DNA from: Glandiceps talaboti
Lineage: Eukaryota; Hemichordata; Enteropneusta; Spengelidae
NCBI RefSeq assembly: GCF_964340395.1
Contig: NC_135567.1
Location: 8,763,658-8,827,657, forward strand
Direction of reading: 5' to 3'
DNA: 64,000 nucleotides
The position numbers were made by a program, and so were the translations under genes. Below the pieces are notes generated by a model. The model was given only the letters and a program-made list of their open reading frames with translations, did not search any database and was not told where the DNA came from. Shown piece by piece: positions 11,375-24,200 of this stretch (position 1 is the stretch's first letter; every line of letters starts with the position of its first letter).

Positions 11375-11605
11375 ACTGGGGTGCCCGAATCATTTTACCT
11401 GGGTCCCAAACAAAATTACTATAGACTCTACAGGAAAACATTGCCATTTTTACCCCTTTTCCCTTTCTGTTACCAGGGTTACCAAACAAAATTACCTTAT
11501 ACTCTATGGAGAAAACACTGCCATTTTTATCCCTTTCTCACTTTCTGTTACCTGGGTTACCAAACAAAATACCATAGACTCTATAGGGAAACACTAGCAT
11601 TTTTA
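11375..11605 (+). repeat. Tandem repeat, period about 78 bp, 3 copies
   Basis: The motif CAAACAAAAT recurs at 11406, 11483 and 11561, each preceded by TTACC-GGGT. It abuts a single diverged copy of the 74-bp unit (about 11310-11360); both units contain TTACCAGGGTT-like segments and may be related. Confidence 0.7.
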
Positions 11606-12134
11606 TCCATTCCTTTTGGAGTTACCCAACCTAAAGCAAAAACACTGTCTCAATCTTGTTCTTTTGTATCATACCGAATTCCAAACCAGTTTATTTTCAT
11701 TTATTACACTAAGAGATTGTAAATCAAATACAATCAACATTGAAATTTTACTAAATGCCTATAGCTATACCTTTACTTTACATGCAGCAACTGAAATGAG
11801 TTTTTTGAAAATCTTTGTTAGCTGTCGTGTTTGTACAGTCTGGACAGGATTGAATCACCTGTGGGAATAAATTAATATATTTGTTTTTTTAAAACTATTT
11901 TGTTAGATATGATGGCTTCATATCGTAATATTGTATACATGTACGTCACATGTAGCATTGAATCACATGAAAGTAGACATATTTGTGTTAAGAACAATAA
12001 ACGCACAATGTCACAGAAGCTTGATAAGTGTACATGTACTTCATTCGTCTCTCCGATGTGTTCAAATGACTTGTGCTAATAAGTAAATTATTTTGACACT
12101 TATAACATTACTGTATACATATAGTTAGTTACCT

Positions 12135-12383
12135 GTATGCCCTCTAAGCCAATTTGATGCACCACTGACACACACAATTTCTAATGACACACCAAAATTT
12201 GGTGTTCCCCTATCTCTTACTTTGTGGTGAGTGTGCCCTCTAAGACAATTTGATGCACCGCTGATGCACACAATTTCTAATGACACACCAAAATTTGGTG
12301 TTCCCCTATCTCTTACTTTGTGGTGAGTGTGCCCTCTAAGACAATTTGACACACCACTGACACACAATTTCTAGGGACACTCT
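12135..12383 (+). repeat. Tandem partial copies of MITE family A, period 96 bp
   Basis: GCCCTCTAAG recurs at 12139, 12235 and 12331. Each unit is the half of MITE family A that runs from the terminal TGCCCTCTAAGCCAATTTG to the palindromic core CACCAAAATTTGGTG and on to CTTACTTTGTGGTGA. Confidence 0.8.
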
Positions 12384-12573
12384 GGTATACAATTATGTGA
12401 ATTGATACGTGAAATACTTACATGTCTTTGCAAAAAATTGACAAAATCACGGTTTATCATTTATTTTAATCCGTGTGTTTTCAGTGAAATAAGGTGGTAC
12501 ATGTAATATGACACTTCATGTACATGTAAGGAAGAAAGATGGCCTGCCAGGGGTCTATCTCTTTCTATGTGGT

Positions 12574-12765
12574 CAGTGTGCTCTCTAAGTCAGTGAGTCT
12601 AAGCCAATTTGGCACACCATTGTAGCACACACTTTCTAGTAATGCACCAAAATTTGGTGTTCCCCTATCTCTTCCTACATGTATGTGGTGACTCACAAGA
12701 AATCCCAGGTTTTCTCATTTTGACTCACAACAACAAAATTTGGCTATCATTAGAGGGCATATTGT
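12574..12765 (+). mobile_element. MITE family A, near full-length copy
   Basis: Runs from GTGTGCTCTCTAAG to CATTAGAGGGCATATTG. The family ends are inverted (consensus AGTGTGCCCTCTAA), the length is about 170-190 bp, and the core holds CACCAAAATTTGGTG. No coding capacity. Confidence 0.7.
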
Positions 12766-13030
12766 TAGTAACTGATTTCAAAATTAATATCCACATGAAG
12801 CAGACCTAATTGCCTTCCTTGCGTGAGAATGCAAAGATAATTACACAGTCATGTAATTCCACCAACGTACAAGAAACTGTCTCACCAATGTGTTTAAGTG
12901 AGTCACTGTTTATCACTTGACATTTGTAACATCAGGGTATATAGTTAGTCACTAATTGCAGTGTTAGCATCTAGTTTAGAACGTTTCCTAGGTTACATGT
13001 ATGTGTACAAGATACATTTTGTATTCTGCA

Positions 13031-13270
13031 CTTTAAAGTGGCCATATGGATGAGGATTGGGTATTTATTTTTAATTTTTAATATATAATTTACAATTTTA
13101 TCACGGCATCCTACTTGAAAATCAATGTAAAACAACACTGACCATAGGTCTGTGTTTGTAACTCAATATATTGAAAAAGATTGATAAATGTGCAAAATGT
13201 ATGTACAATAACAAACATTATTACACAGTTTTTGGGCTTTTTGCAATATATTGCGGACCCAAAAATCAAT
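13031..13270 (+). mobile_element. Foldback family B, left arm
   Basis: Begins TTTAAAGTGGCCATATGGAT and runs through a segment with TGTGTTTGTAACTCAATATA. A matching inverted arm is at 14127-14227, so the two may be the ends of one element with other repeats inserted between them. Confidence 0.6.
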
Positions 13271-13378
13271 TTGTATTGATTTATTCAAATATAGCACCAT
13301 ACATGTAGGTACAAATACATTACCCAACGATGATTCAGTACTGTTCAGGGTATGCAATAATACATGTACAAGTAGGCA

Positions 13379-13546
13379 GTGTTCTCTCTAATGATTGCCA
13401 AATTTTGTTGCACACTGTGAGTCAAAGTGAGAAAACTGGCACTTCTTGCGAGTCACCACATAGTATTAGCAAGAAGAGATAGGGGAACACCAAATTTGGG
13501 TACATCACTAGAAATTGTGCATGTCAGTGGTACGTCAAATTGGCTT
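13379..13546 (-). mobile_element. MITE family A, reverse copy
   Basis: Runs from AGTGTTCTCTCTAATGATTG to AAATTGGCTTAGAAG, with the internal motif GATAGGGGAACACCAAATTT. It lies between the two arms of a foldback family B element. Confidence 0.65.
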
Positions 13547-14126
13547 AGAAGTTAGTAGGTACATGTACACATAATCAATGGCTAACTTGAAGCACTTGGA
13601 ATCCAGAACTGAGTCCTTTCTGCATTTATCTTACTTTAAGCTCCCAAAAAATTACAATTCCTGAGCTACACTACATAGTACATGTATAATTACTCCAGGT
13701 ACATGTATCTTGGGAAATACTCATAGTAACATGGAGGCTATTACATGATTTAATCTGTAGATTCAACTTATTATAATTCCTGTGTACACACACACACACA
13801 ATCAATATCAAACTAGATTCTAGAGATTAAGTCAAGTAGACACTGTATTAACTTAAGTCATTAAATTTATATAATCCCATTAACTACTCTAGTTAATCTG
13901 TCAAAATAAATACCACTTGATATACATTCTTGGGACAGTAATAGCCTGCCTGAGTTGTGTGTTATCACTATAAAGGTGGCTGGAACATCATTCTCACATC
14001 ATGCTGTGACTATGGTCTGCAAGTACCAGGTACCTACAGCCCCAGGTGCAGTGTATCGTATAAACCAATTTGACACGCCACTGACGCACACAATTTCAGG
14101 TGACACACCAAATTTATGCATGTTGT

Positions 14127-14227
14127 TTCACATTGATTTTCAAGTAGGATGCCATGATAAAATTGTTTTATAAATTAAAAATCCAAAATAAATATCAAAT
14201 CCTCATCCATATAGCCACTTTAAACTA
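14127..14227 (-). mobile_element. Foldback family B, right arm
   Basis: TTTCACATTGATTTTCAAGT to CATATAGCCACTTTAAAC, the reverse complement of the arm at 13031. Immediately upstream (14066-14118) is a truncated family A MITE fragment. Confidence 0.6.
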
Positions 14228-14652
14228 TAGTTGAGAGACAAACACTTGTCTGGCAGTTATAGAAATAGTTAGTCCAGAACATACAAAAAATCCTATTAAT
14301 TTTAAGGCTCCATAGATAAGATTACACTAAGACAAGAACCTGGTAATTGAATCCCTGGCATATTAAGTATCCTGGCGTGCAAAAGTGATGAGTAGAACCG
14401 TCCTGATAAATAAATTCACTACTGATGTTTCAAATCAATATTTTTTCCCATAGGATATCAAGGCAAGATATAATATAGCAATAGTATAGGTCATCAACTG
14501 ACTGTATATCTATAAATGTATTTATTTTTGTTAACCTGTTTGATTGACATTGCTGGTTCTGTGACCCAGTCTTCATGATGTACTGTACGACTATTTGTAG
14601 TTCAAGCAGGAGAAATTATATAGGGAGACTTAGAGACTATAGTAAACTGTAC

Positions 14653-14892
14653 AGAAAAGGAACTCATACATGTATGTACATGTATCACAGTCTTGGATCA
14701 AGAAGTAGGCAGTCTAAGTCATTCTAAGATCACACTGAAAAGGAACTCATATGTATCAGAGTCTAAGATCACCAAGATCTTGAAGAAGGCAGTCCAAGTC
14801 ATTCTAACATCAGACAGAGAAGGAACTCATACCGGTATGTACAGAGTCTAAGATCAGTAAGTAGGCAGTCAAAGTTATTCTAAGATCACACT
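14653..14892 (+). repeat. Tandem repeat, period about 80 bp, 3 copies
   Basis: AGGAACTCATA recurs at 14658, 14741 and 14821, each followed by AGTCTAAGATCA and GGCAGTC-AAGT-ATTCTAA segments. Confidence 0.75.
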
Positions 14893-15057
14893 TGACTTAA
14901 GCTCACATTATGGATAATACTGCCAACTTCATGTCTGTCATAGCAAAGAACTAAACACACATATAGACATCGCTGAGCAAGTTACGTCCTTCAACTTTGT
15001 TAATTTTTTGTCAGCCATCAAAGTTGTTGTAATAAGTATAATCAGGGATACTAGCAG

Positions 15058-15236
15058 TCTGCCCTCTAAGCCAATTTGATGCACCACTTAGGTGGCACAC
15101 AATTTCTAGTGATCACTGTTGCACCAAAATTTGGTGTTTCCCTATCTCTTACTATGTGGTGAGTCACAAGAAATGCCAGGTTTTCTCATTTTGACTCACA
15201 TTAAAAAAATTTGGCTATCATTAGAAGGCACACTGG
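15058..15236 (+). mobile_element. MITE family A copy
   Basis: Runs from CTGCCCTCTAAGCCAATTTG to CATTAGAAGGCACACTGG, with the core ACCAAAATTTGGTG and a CTATGTGGTGAGTCACAAG segment. Full-length by comparison with the other copies. Confidence 0.7.
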
Positions 15237-16811
15237 CCATCAGATATTGTAATTCAACAGGAAATGATTCATACATTTTAATTTTTTTTTCTGAATTTCA
15301 TGCATAAAAGTATGTAGTAATTTGTATGAATATTTAATGACCTATGAATACATAATGAGTAGGTGTGCATATTTAATGAGGTTTGCATATAACCAGATCA
15401 TTGTAGTTATAGTGTGTTTGCTAAAGGTTTGGAGACACTGAGCATGTATTCATCAACATACCATGCATAGATAGATGTAAACGTGACATGGTTAGAAATC
15501 TCATGATCATTGTCACACCGATAAATGATGAAACATTTTTTATGCTAATTGAAGTGACCTACATCGAATAAATGACTCATCTATACCGTTTTCACTACAA
15601 CCTGGGGATTGTAAAACCCTCGCTGTACTACTGTTTTATTGTTTGTTAAGTACAGATGGTCTGTTCTCTTCTCTTACAAGTTACTGCTTATATTTGTACA
15701 TGCACGTATTTGCAAATGTTGGAGTTCAAAATTTAATCGCAGTAGTTCTAAGTAAGTACCTAGACTTAAAAAAGAAATATGCAATTTGTATTGAGATTGA
15801 AAACTACCAAATCTATGGTACACTCCCTTACTACTAAGGGAAATCGATAGAAATTTCTAGCTGAAATAATTCACTTTGCTAAATCTCACTACCAAGTGTA
15901 GAAGTTAAATTTCAGCTCAGTAAACTACATACATTTGTACAATCATGTATTTCAAATGTATATCGTCTTTATTTGGAAGAAATTACACTATGTGATTAGA
16001 ATAACACATTGACTAGCTGTGAAACAGTACTGCTCACTGAATGCAGTTTTAATATTTATTTAGTGCGGATGGCTCTACATGTACTAGGTTTGTTCTCTTT
16101 GTTTGTATCCTAAATGTACACTCTATTTACATTTACAGTTACATGTACTACACAGTAGGTTTTACAATGCTTCCAATCAAAGTATGAACGATGGACTGCA
16201 ACATATTGATATATTACTGAACTTGTCTTGATGCACTGACGTAATTTTATCTATCATTAAGTAGTAGTCACAACATTGCCTACTCAGCGGCAAAGTTGAA
16301 TAGCAGTTTTATTTTGATATATAGTATGCCACCAAACAGGTACAGCCTATTCATTGTTGCAAATAAACCCTGTCTATTGGTAGATATCATCATGGCTAGA
16401 TGTACAGAGTGATGTATTAGACAACAAACCTTAGGAACTGTAAGAGGTGCCAAATTTGAAATTTGTTACAAATTGTAATACAATTGAAGTTATCAGTAAT
16501 GATGTACACAAATTATGGCACATCTTTGATCTGACCCTACTAAATTCTGTACAAAGTCACGGACACATTTAGGTAATATTATCAATATCACAGTTTCAGT
16601 AGCATTAGTCCTGGAGCTCGATGTGTCTGTTTTGTTGTTCATATTTTGATTGCAAGCACTGTGCAGTAAAGTGTACTATCAAAGTAGGTCAACCTAGGAT
16701 GGGGTCATCACATAAATGTGAAAATTTCCTGACAAAATATTAAGAAGGTTTTAAAATTACACAGGAAATGATGTTTACAATTGCTTCATTTCCTTCTCAC
16801 TTGTCAGGATG
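15237..16811. other. Gene-free AT-rich stretch
   Basis: No coding exon, RNA gene or clear repeat recognised. The sequence leads directly into the 49-bp satellite. Confidence 0.4.
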
Positions 16812-16817
16812 TATCGT

Positions 16818-19800
16818 AAAAAAACTATGGAAATGATGAAGGAAAGCAGAGAGAATTGATAACTATAACAAAACTGTGAAAATGATGGCGGAAAGCGGAG
16901 AGAATTGATAACTATAACAAAACTGTGAAAATGATGGCGGAAAGCGGAGAGAATTGATAACTAACAAAACTGTGGAAATGATGGCGGAAAGCAGAGAGAA
17001 TTGATAACTATAACAAAACTGTGGAAATGATGGAGGAAAGCAGAGAGAATTGATAACTATAACAAAACTGTGAAAATGATAAAGGAAAGCAGAGAGAATT
17101 GATAACTATAACAAAACTGTGGAAATGATGGAGGAAAGCAGAGAGAATTGATAACTATAACAAAACTGTGAAAATGATGAAGGAAAGCAGAGAGAATTGA
17201 TAACTATAACAAAACTGTGGAAATGATGGAGGAAAGCAGAGAGAATTGATAACTATAACAAAACTGTGAAAATGATAAAGGAAAGCAGAGAGAATTGATA
17301 ACTATAACAAAACTGTGAAAATGATGGAGGAAAGTGGAGAGAATTGATAACTATAACAAAACTGTGGAAATGATGGAGGAAAGCAGAGAGAATTGATAAC
17401 TATAACAAAACTGTGGAAATGATGGAGGAAAGCAGAGAGAATTGATAACTATAACAAAACTGTGAAAATGATGGAGGAAAGAAGAGAGAATTGATAACTA
17501 TAACAAAACTGTGAAAATGATGGCGGAAAGCAGAGAGAATTGATAACTATAACAAAACTGTGAAAATGATGGAGGAAAGCAGAGAGAATTGATAACTATA
17601 ACAAAACTGTGGAAATGATGGCGGAAAGCAGAGAGAATTGATAACTATAACAAAACTATGGAAATGATGGAGGAAAGTGGAGAGAATTGATAACTATAAC
17701 AAAACTGTGAAAATGATGGAGGAAAGCAGAGAGAATTGATAACTATAACAAAACTGTGGAAATGATGAAGGAAAGCAGAGAGAATTGATAACTATAACAA
17801 AACTGTGAAAATGATGGAGGAAAGTGGAGAGAATTGATAACTATAACAAAACTGTGGAAATGATGAAGGAAAGCAGAGAGAATTGATAACTATAACAAAA
17901 CTGTGGAAATGATGAAGGAAAGTGGAGAGAATTGATAACTATAACAAAACTGTGGAAATGATGGAGGAAAGCAGAGAGAATTGATAACTATAACAAAACT
18001 GTGGAAATGATGGAGGAAAGCAGAGAGAATTGATAACTATAACAAAACTGTGAAAATGATGGAGGAAAGCAGAGAGAATTGATAACTATAACAAAACTGT
18101 GAAAATGATGGAGGAAAGCAGAGAGAATTGATAACTATAACAAAACTGTGGAAATGATGAAGGAAAGCGGAGAGAATTGATAACTATAACAAAACTGTGA
18201 AAATGATGAAGGAAAGCAGAGAGAATTAATAACTATAACAAAACTGTGGAAATGATGAAGGAAAGCAGAGAGAATTGATAACTATAACAAAACTGTGGAA
18301 ATGATGGAGGAAAGCAGAGAGAATTGATAACTATAACAAAACTGTGGAAATGATGAAGGAAAGCAGAGAGAATTGATAACTATAACAAAACTGTGGAAAT
18401 GATGGAGGAAAGCAGAGAGAATTGATAACTATAACAAAACTGTGGAAATGATGAAGGAAAGCAGAGAGAATTGATAACTATAACAAAACTGTGAAAATGA
18501 TGGAGGAAAGTGGAGAGAATTGATAACTATAACAAAACTGTGAAAATGATGGAGGAAGGCAGAGAGAATTGATAACTATAACAAAACTGTGGAAATGATG
18601 GAGGAAAGCACTAGAGAATTGATAACCATAACAAAACTGTGGAAATGATGGAGGAAAGCAGAGAGAATTGATAAATATAACAAAACTGTGGAAATGATGG
18701 AGGAAAGCAGAGAGAATTGATAACTATAACAAAACTGTGGAAATGATGGAGGAAAGCAGAGAGAATTGATAACCATAACAAAACTGTGGAAATGATGGAG
18801 GAAAGCAGAGAGAATTGATAAATATAACAAAACTGTGAAAATGATGGAGGAAAGTGGAGAGAATTGATAACTATAACAAAACTGTGGAAATGATGGCGGA
18901 AAGCAGAGAGAATTGATAACTATAACAAAACTATGGAAATGATGGAGGAAAGTGGAGAGAATTGATAACTATAACAAAACTGTGAAAATGATGGAGGAAA
19001 GCAGAGAGAATTGATAACTATAACAAAACTGTGGAAATGATGAAGGAAAGCAGAGAGAATTGATAACTATAACAAAACTGTGAAAATGATGGAGGAAAGT
19101 GGAGAGAATTGATAACTATAACAAAACTGTGGAAATGATGAAGGAAAGCAGAGAGAATTGATAACTATAACAAAACTGTGGAAATGATGAAGGAAAGTGG
19201 AGAGAATTGATAACTATAACAAAACTGTGGAAATGATGGAGGAAAGCAGAGAGAATTGATAACTATAACAAAACTGTGGAAATGATGGAGGAAAGCAGAG
19301 AGAATTGATAACTATAACAAAACTGTGAAAATGATGGAGGAAAGCAGAGAGAATTGATAACTATAACAAAACTGTGAAAATGATGGAGGAAAGCAGAGAG
19401 AATTGATAACTATAACAAAACTGTGGAAATGATGAAGGAAAGCGGAGAGAATTGATAACTATAACAAAACTGTGAAAATGATGAAGGAAAGCAGAGAGAA
19501 TTAATAACTATAACAAAACTGTGGAAATGATGAAGGAAAGCAGAGAGAATTGATAACTATAACAAAACTGTGGAAATGATGGAGGAAAGCAGAGAGAATT
19601 GATAACTATAACAAAACTGTGGAAATGATGAAGGAAAGCAGAGAGAATTGATAACTATAACAAAACTGTGGAAATGATGGAGGAAAGCAGAGAGAATTGA
19701 TAACTATAACAAAACTGTGGAAATGATGAAGGAAAGCAGAGAGAATTGATAACTATAACAAAACTGTGAAAATGATGGAGGAAAGTGGAGAGAATTGATA

Positions 19801-21022
19801 ACTATAACAAAACTGTGAAAATGATGGAGGAAGGCAGAGAGAATTGATAACTATAACAAAACTGTGGAAATGATGGAGGAAAGCACTAGAGAATTGATAA
19901 CCATAACAAAACTGTGGAAATGATGGAGGAAAGCAGAGAGAATTGATAAATATAACAAAACTGTGGAAATGATGGAGGAAAGCAGAGAGAATTGATAACT
20001 ATAACAAAACTGTGGAAATGATGGAGGAAAGCAGAGAGAATTGATAACCATAACAAAACTGTGGAAATGATGGAGGAAAGCAGAGAGAATTGATAAATAT
20101 AACAAAACTGTGAAAATGATGGAGGAAAGTGGAGAGAATTGATAACTATAACAAAACTGTGAAAATGATGAAGGAAAGCAGAGAGAATTGATAACTATAA
20201 CAAAACTGTGGAAATGATGGAGGAAAGCAGAGAGAATTGATAACTATAACAAAACTGTGGAAATGATGGTGGAAAGCGGAGAGAATTGATAACTATAAAC
20301 TGTGAAAATGATGGCGGAAAGCAGAGAGAATTGATAACTATAACAAAACTGTGGAAATGATGGTGGAAAGCGGAGAGAATTGATAACTATAAACTGTGAA
20401 AATGATGGAGGAAAGCAGAGAGAATTGATAACTATAACAAAACTGTGGAAATGATGAAGGAAAGTGGAGAGAATTGATAAGTATAACAAAACTGTGGAAA
20501 TGATGAAGGAAAGCGGAGAAAATTGATAACTATTACAAAACATGTGGAAATGATGGAGGAAAGCAAAGAGAATTGATAACTATAACAAAACTGTGGAAAT
20601 GATGGAGGAAAGCAGAGAGAATTGATAACTATAACAAAACTGTGGAAATGATGAAGGAAAGTGGAGAGAATTGATAACTATAACAAAACTGTGGAAATGA
20701 TGAAGGAAAGCGGAGAGAATTGATAACTATAACAAAACTGTGAAAATGATAGAGGAAAGCAGAGAGAATTGATAACTATAACAAAACTGTGAAAATGATG
20801 GAGGAAAGCAGAGAGAATTGATAACTATAACAAAACTGTGGAAATGATGAAGGAAAGCAGAGAGAATTGATAACTATAACAAAACTGTGGAAATGATGGA
20901 GGAAAGTGGAGAGAATTGATAACTATAACAAAACTGTGGAAATGATGGAGGAAGGTGGAGAGAATTGATAACTATAACAAAACTGTGGAAATGATGGAGG
21001 AAGGTGGAGAGAATTGATAACC
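16818..21022 (+). repeat. Satellite array A, 49-bp unit, about 85 copies
   Basis: The unit contains AACTGTGGAAATGATGGAGG, then AAAGCAGAGAGAATTGATAA and CTATAACA. The 49-bp period was checked directly (for example GATAACTATA at 17101 and 17150). Variants are limited to a few positions (GTGG/GTGA; GGAGG/GAAGG/GGCGG; GCAG/GTGG/GCGG). Two or three units are shortened near 20297 and 20390. Open frames on both strands in this interval are products of the repeat, not genes. Confidence 0.97.
17590..20155 (+). repeat. Higher-order duplication of 1,275 bp inside satellite A
   Basis: Rare unit variants recur exactly 1,275 bp apart: ACTATGG at 17655 and 18930, TTAATAAC at 18226 and 19501, and GCACTAGAGAA-containing units near 18608 and 19883. 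1,275 is 25 units of 49 plus one 50-bp unit. Flanking units differ, placing the copies at about 17590-18865 and 18866-20155. Confidence 0.9.
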
Positions 21023-21274
21023 ATATACTATACATTTTGTATAGCGGAACTGTGAATCACTGAATACATGTATGTACCGGTACTTCAGAGAATCAATTGG
21101 CTATTCTTGCAAGTCTACAGGGGGAATCACAATCAAAAGTTGTTTAGTATAGAAATATTGAAGTCATGGTAAGCTGTTTCCAGCAAATTGATAGATAATT
21201 GGAATTCCAGGACCTGAGGAAGAGCATAATTCAATCATAGAATTAACAGCTTTACTGTAAATTGTCAATAATTG

Positions 21275-24200
21275 TGTTTAGTCTAGTTCCTATACTATTT
21301 TGCACCTCCACTCACAGTCTAGTTCCTATACAGTATCATTACCATTTACACCTCCACTCACATAGTCTAGTTCCTATACAGTATCGTTACCATTTACACC
21401 TCCACTCACATAGTCTAGTTCCTATACAGTATCATTACCATTTACACCTCCACTCACATAGTCTAGTTCCTATACAGTATCGTTACCATTTACACCTCCA
21501 CTCACATAGTCTAGTTCCTATACAGTATCGTTACCATTTACACCTCCACTCACATAGTCTAGTTCCTATACAGTATCGTTACCATTTACACCTCCACTCA
21601 CAGTCTAGTTCCTATACAGTATCGTTACCATTTACACCTCCACTCACAGTCTAGTTCCTATACAGTATCATTACCATTTACACCTCCACTCACATAGTCT
21701 AGTTCCTATACAGTATCATTATCATTTACACCTCCACTCACATAGTCTAGTCCTATACAGTATCGTTACCATTTACACCTCCACTCACATAGTCTAGTTC
21801 CTATACAGTATCGTTACCATTTACACCTCCACTCACATAGTCTAGTTCCTATACAGTATCGTTACCATTTACACCTCCACTCACAGTCTAGTTCCTATAC
21901 AGTATCGTTACTATTTACACCTCCACTCACACAGTCTAGTTCCTATACAGTATCGTTACCATTTACACCTCCACTCACAGTCTAGTTCCTATACAGTATC
22001 GTTACCATTTACGCCTCCACTCAGTCTAGTTCCTATACAGTATCGTTACCATTTACACCTCCACTCACAGTCTAGTTCCTATACAGTATCGTTACCATTT
22101 ACGCCTCCACTCACATATATTCTAGTTCCTATACAGTATCATTACCATTTACACCTCCACTCACAGTCTAGTTCCTATACAGTATCATTACCATTTACAC
22201 CTCCACTCACAGTCTAGTTCCTATACAGTATCATTACCATTTACACCTCCACTCACAGTCTAGTTCATATACAGTATCGTTACGATTTACACCTCCACTC
22301 ACATAGTCTAGTTCCTATACAGTATCATTAAAATTTACATCTCCACTCACATAGTCTAGTTCCTATACAGTATCATTACCATTTACACCTCCACTCACAT
22401 AGTCTAGTTCCTATACAGTATCATTACCATTTACACCTCCACTCACACAGTCTAGTTCCTATACAGTATCATTACCATTTACACCTCCACTCACACAGTC
22501 TAGTTCCTATACAGTATCGTTACCATTTACACCTCCACTCACACAGTCTAGTTCCTATACAGTATCATTACCATTTACACCTCCACTCACAGTCTAGTTC
22601 CTATACAGTATCATTACCATTTACACCTACACTCACACAGTCTAGTTCCTATACAGTATCATTACAATTTACACCTACACTCACACAGTCTAGTTCCTAT
22701 ACAGTATCATTACAATTTACATCTCCACTCACACAGTCTAGTTCCTATACAGTATCATTACAATTTACACCTCCACTCACACAGTCTAGTTCCTATACAG
22801 TATCATTACCATTTACACCTCCACTCACATAGTCTAGTTCCTATACAGTATCATTACCATTTACACCTCCACTCACACAGTCTAGTTCCTATACAGTATC
22901 ATTACCATTTACACCTCCACTCACACAGTCTAGTTCCTATACAGTATCATTACCATTTACACCTACACTCACACAGTCTAGTTCCTATACAGTATCATTA
23001 CCATTTACACCTACACTCACACAGTCTAGTTCCTATACAGTATCATTACCATTTACACCTACACTCACACAGTCTAGTTCCTATACAGTATCATTACCAT
23101 TTACACCTACACTCACACAGTCTAGTTCCTATACAGTATCATTACAATTTACATCTCCACTCACACAGTCTAGTTCCTATACAGTATCATTACAATTTAC
23201 ACCTCGACTCACACAGTCTAGTTCCTATACAGTATCATTACCATTTACACCTCCACTCACACAGTCTAGTTCCTATACAGTATCATTACCATTTACACCT
23301 CCACTCACACAGTCTAGTTCTTATACAGTATCATTACCATTTACACCTACACTCACACAGTCTAGTTCCTATACAGTATCATTACCATTTACACCTACAC
23401 TCACACAGTCTAGTTCCTATACAGTATCATTACCATTTACACCTACACTCACAGTCTAGTTCCTATACAGTATCATTACAATTTACATCTCCACTCACAC
23501 AGTCTAGTTCCTATACAGTATCATTACAATTTACACCTCCACTCACACAGTCTAGTTCCTATACAGTATCATTACCATTTACACCTCCACTCACATAGTC
23601 TAGTTCCTATACAGTATCGTTACCATTTACACCTCCACTCACAGTCTAGTTCCTATACAGTATCGTTACCATTTACACCTCCACTCACAGTCTAGTTCCT
23701 ATACAGTATCATTACCATTTACACCTCCACTCACATAGTCTAGTTCCTATACAGTATCATTATCATTTACACCTCCACTCACATAGTCTAGTCCTATACA
23801 GTATCGTTACCATTTACACCTCCACTCACATAGTCTAGTTCCTATACAGTATCGTTACCATTTACACCTCCACTCACATAGTCTAGTTCCTATACAGTAT
23901 CGTTACCATTTACACCTCCACTCACAGTCTAGTTCCTATACAGTATCGTTACTATTTACACCTCCACTCACATAGTCTAGTTCCTATACAGTATCGTTAC
24001 CATTTACACCTCCACTCACAGTCTAGTTCCTATACAGTATCGTTACCATTTACGCCTCCACTCAGTCTAGTTCCTATACAGTATCGTTACCATTTACACC
24101 TCCACTCACAGTCTAGTTCCTATACAGTATCGTTACCATTTACGCCTCCACTCACATATATTCTAGTTCCTATACAGTATCATTACCATTTACACCTCCA

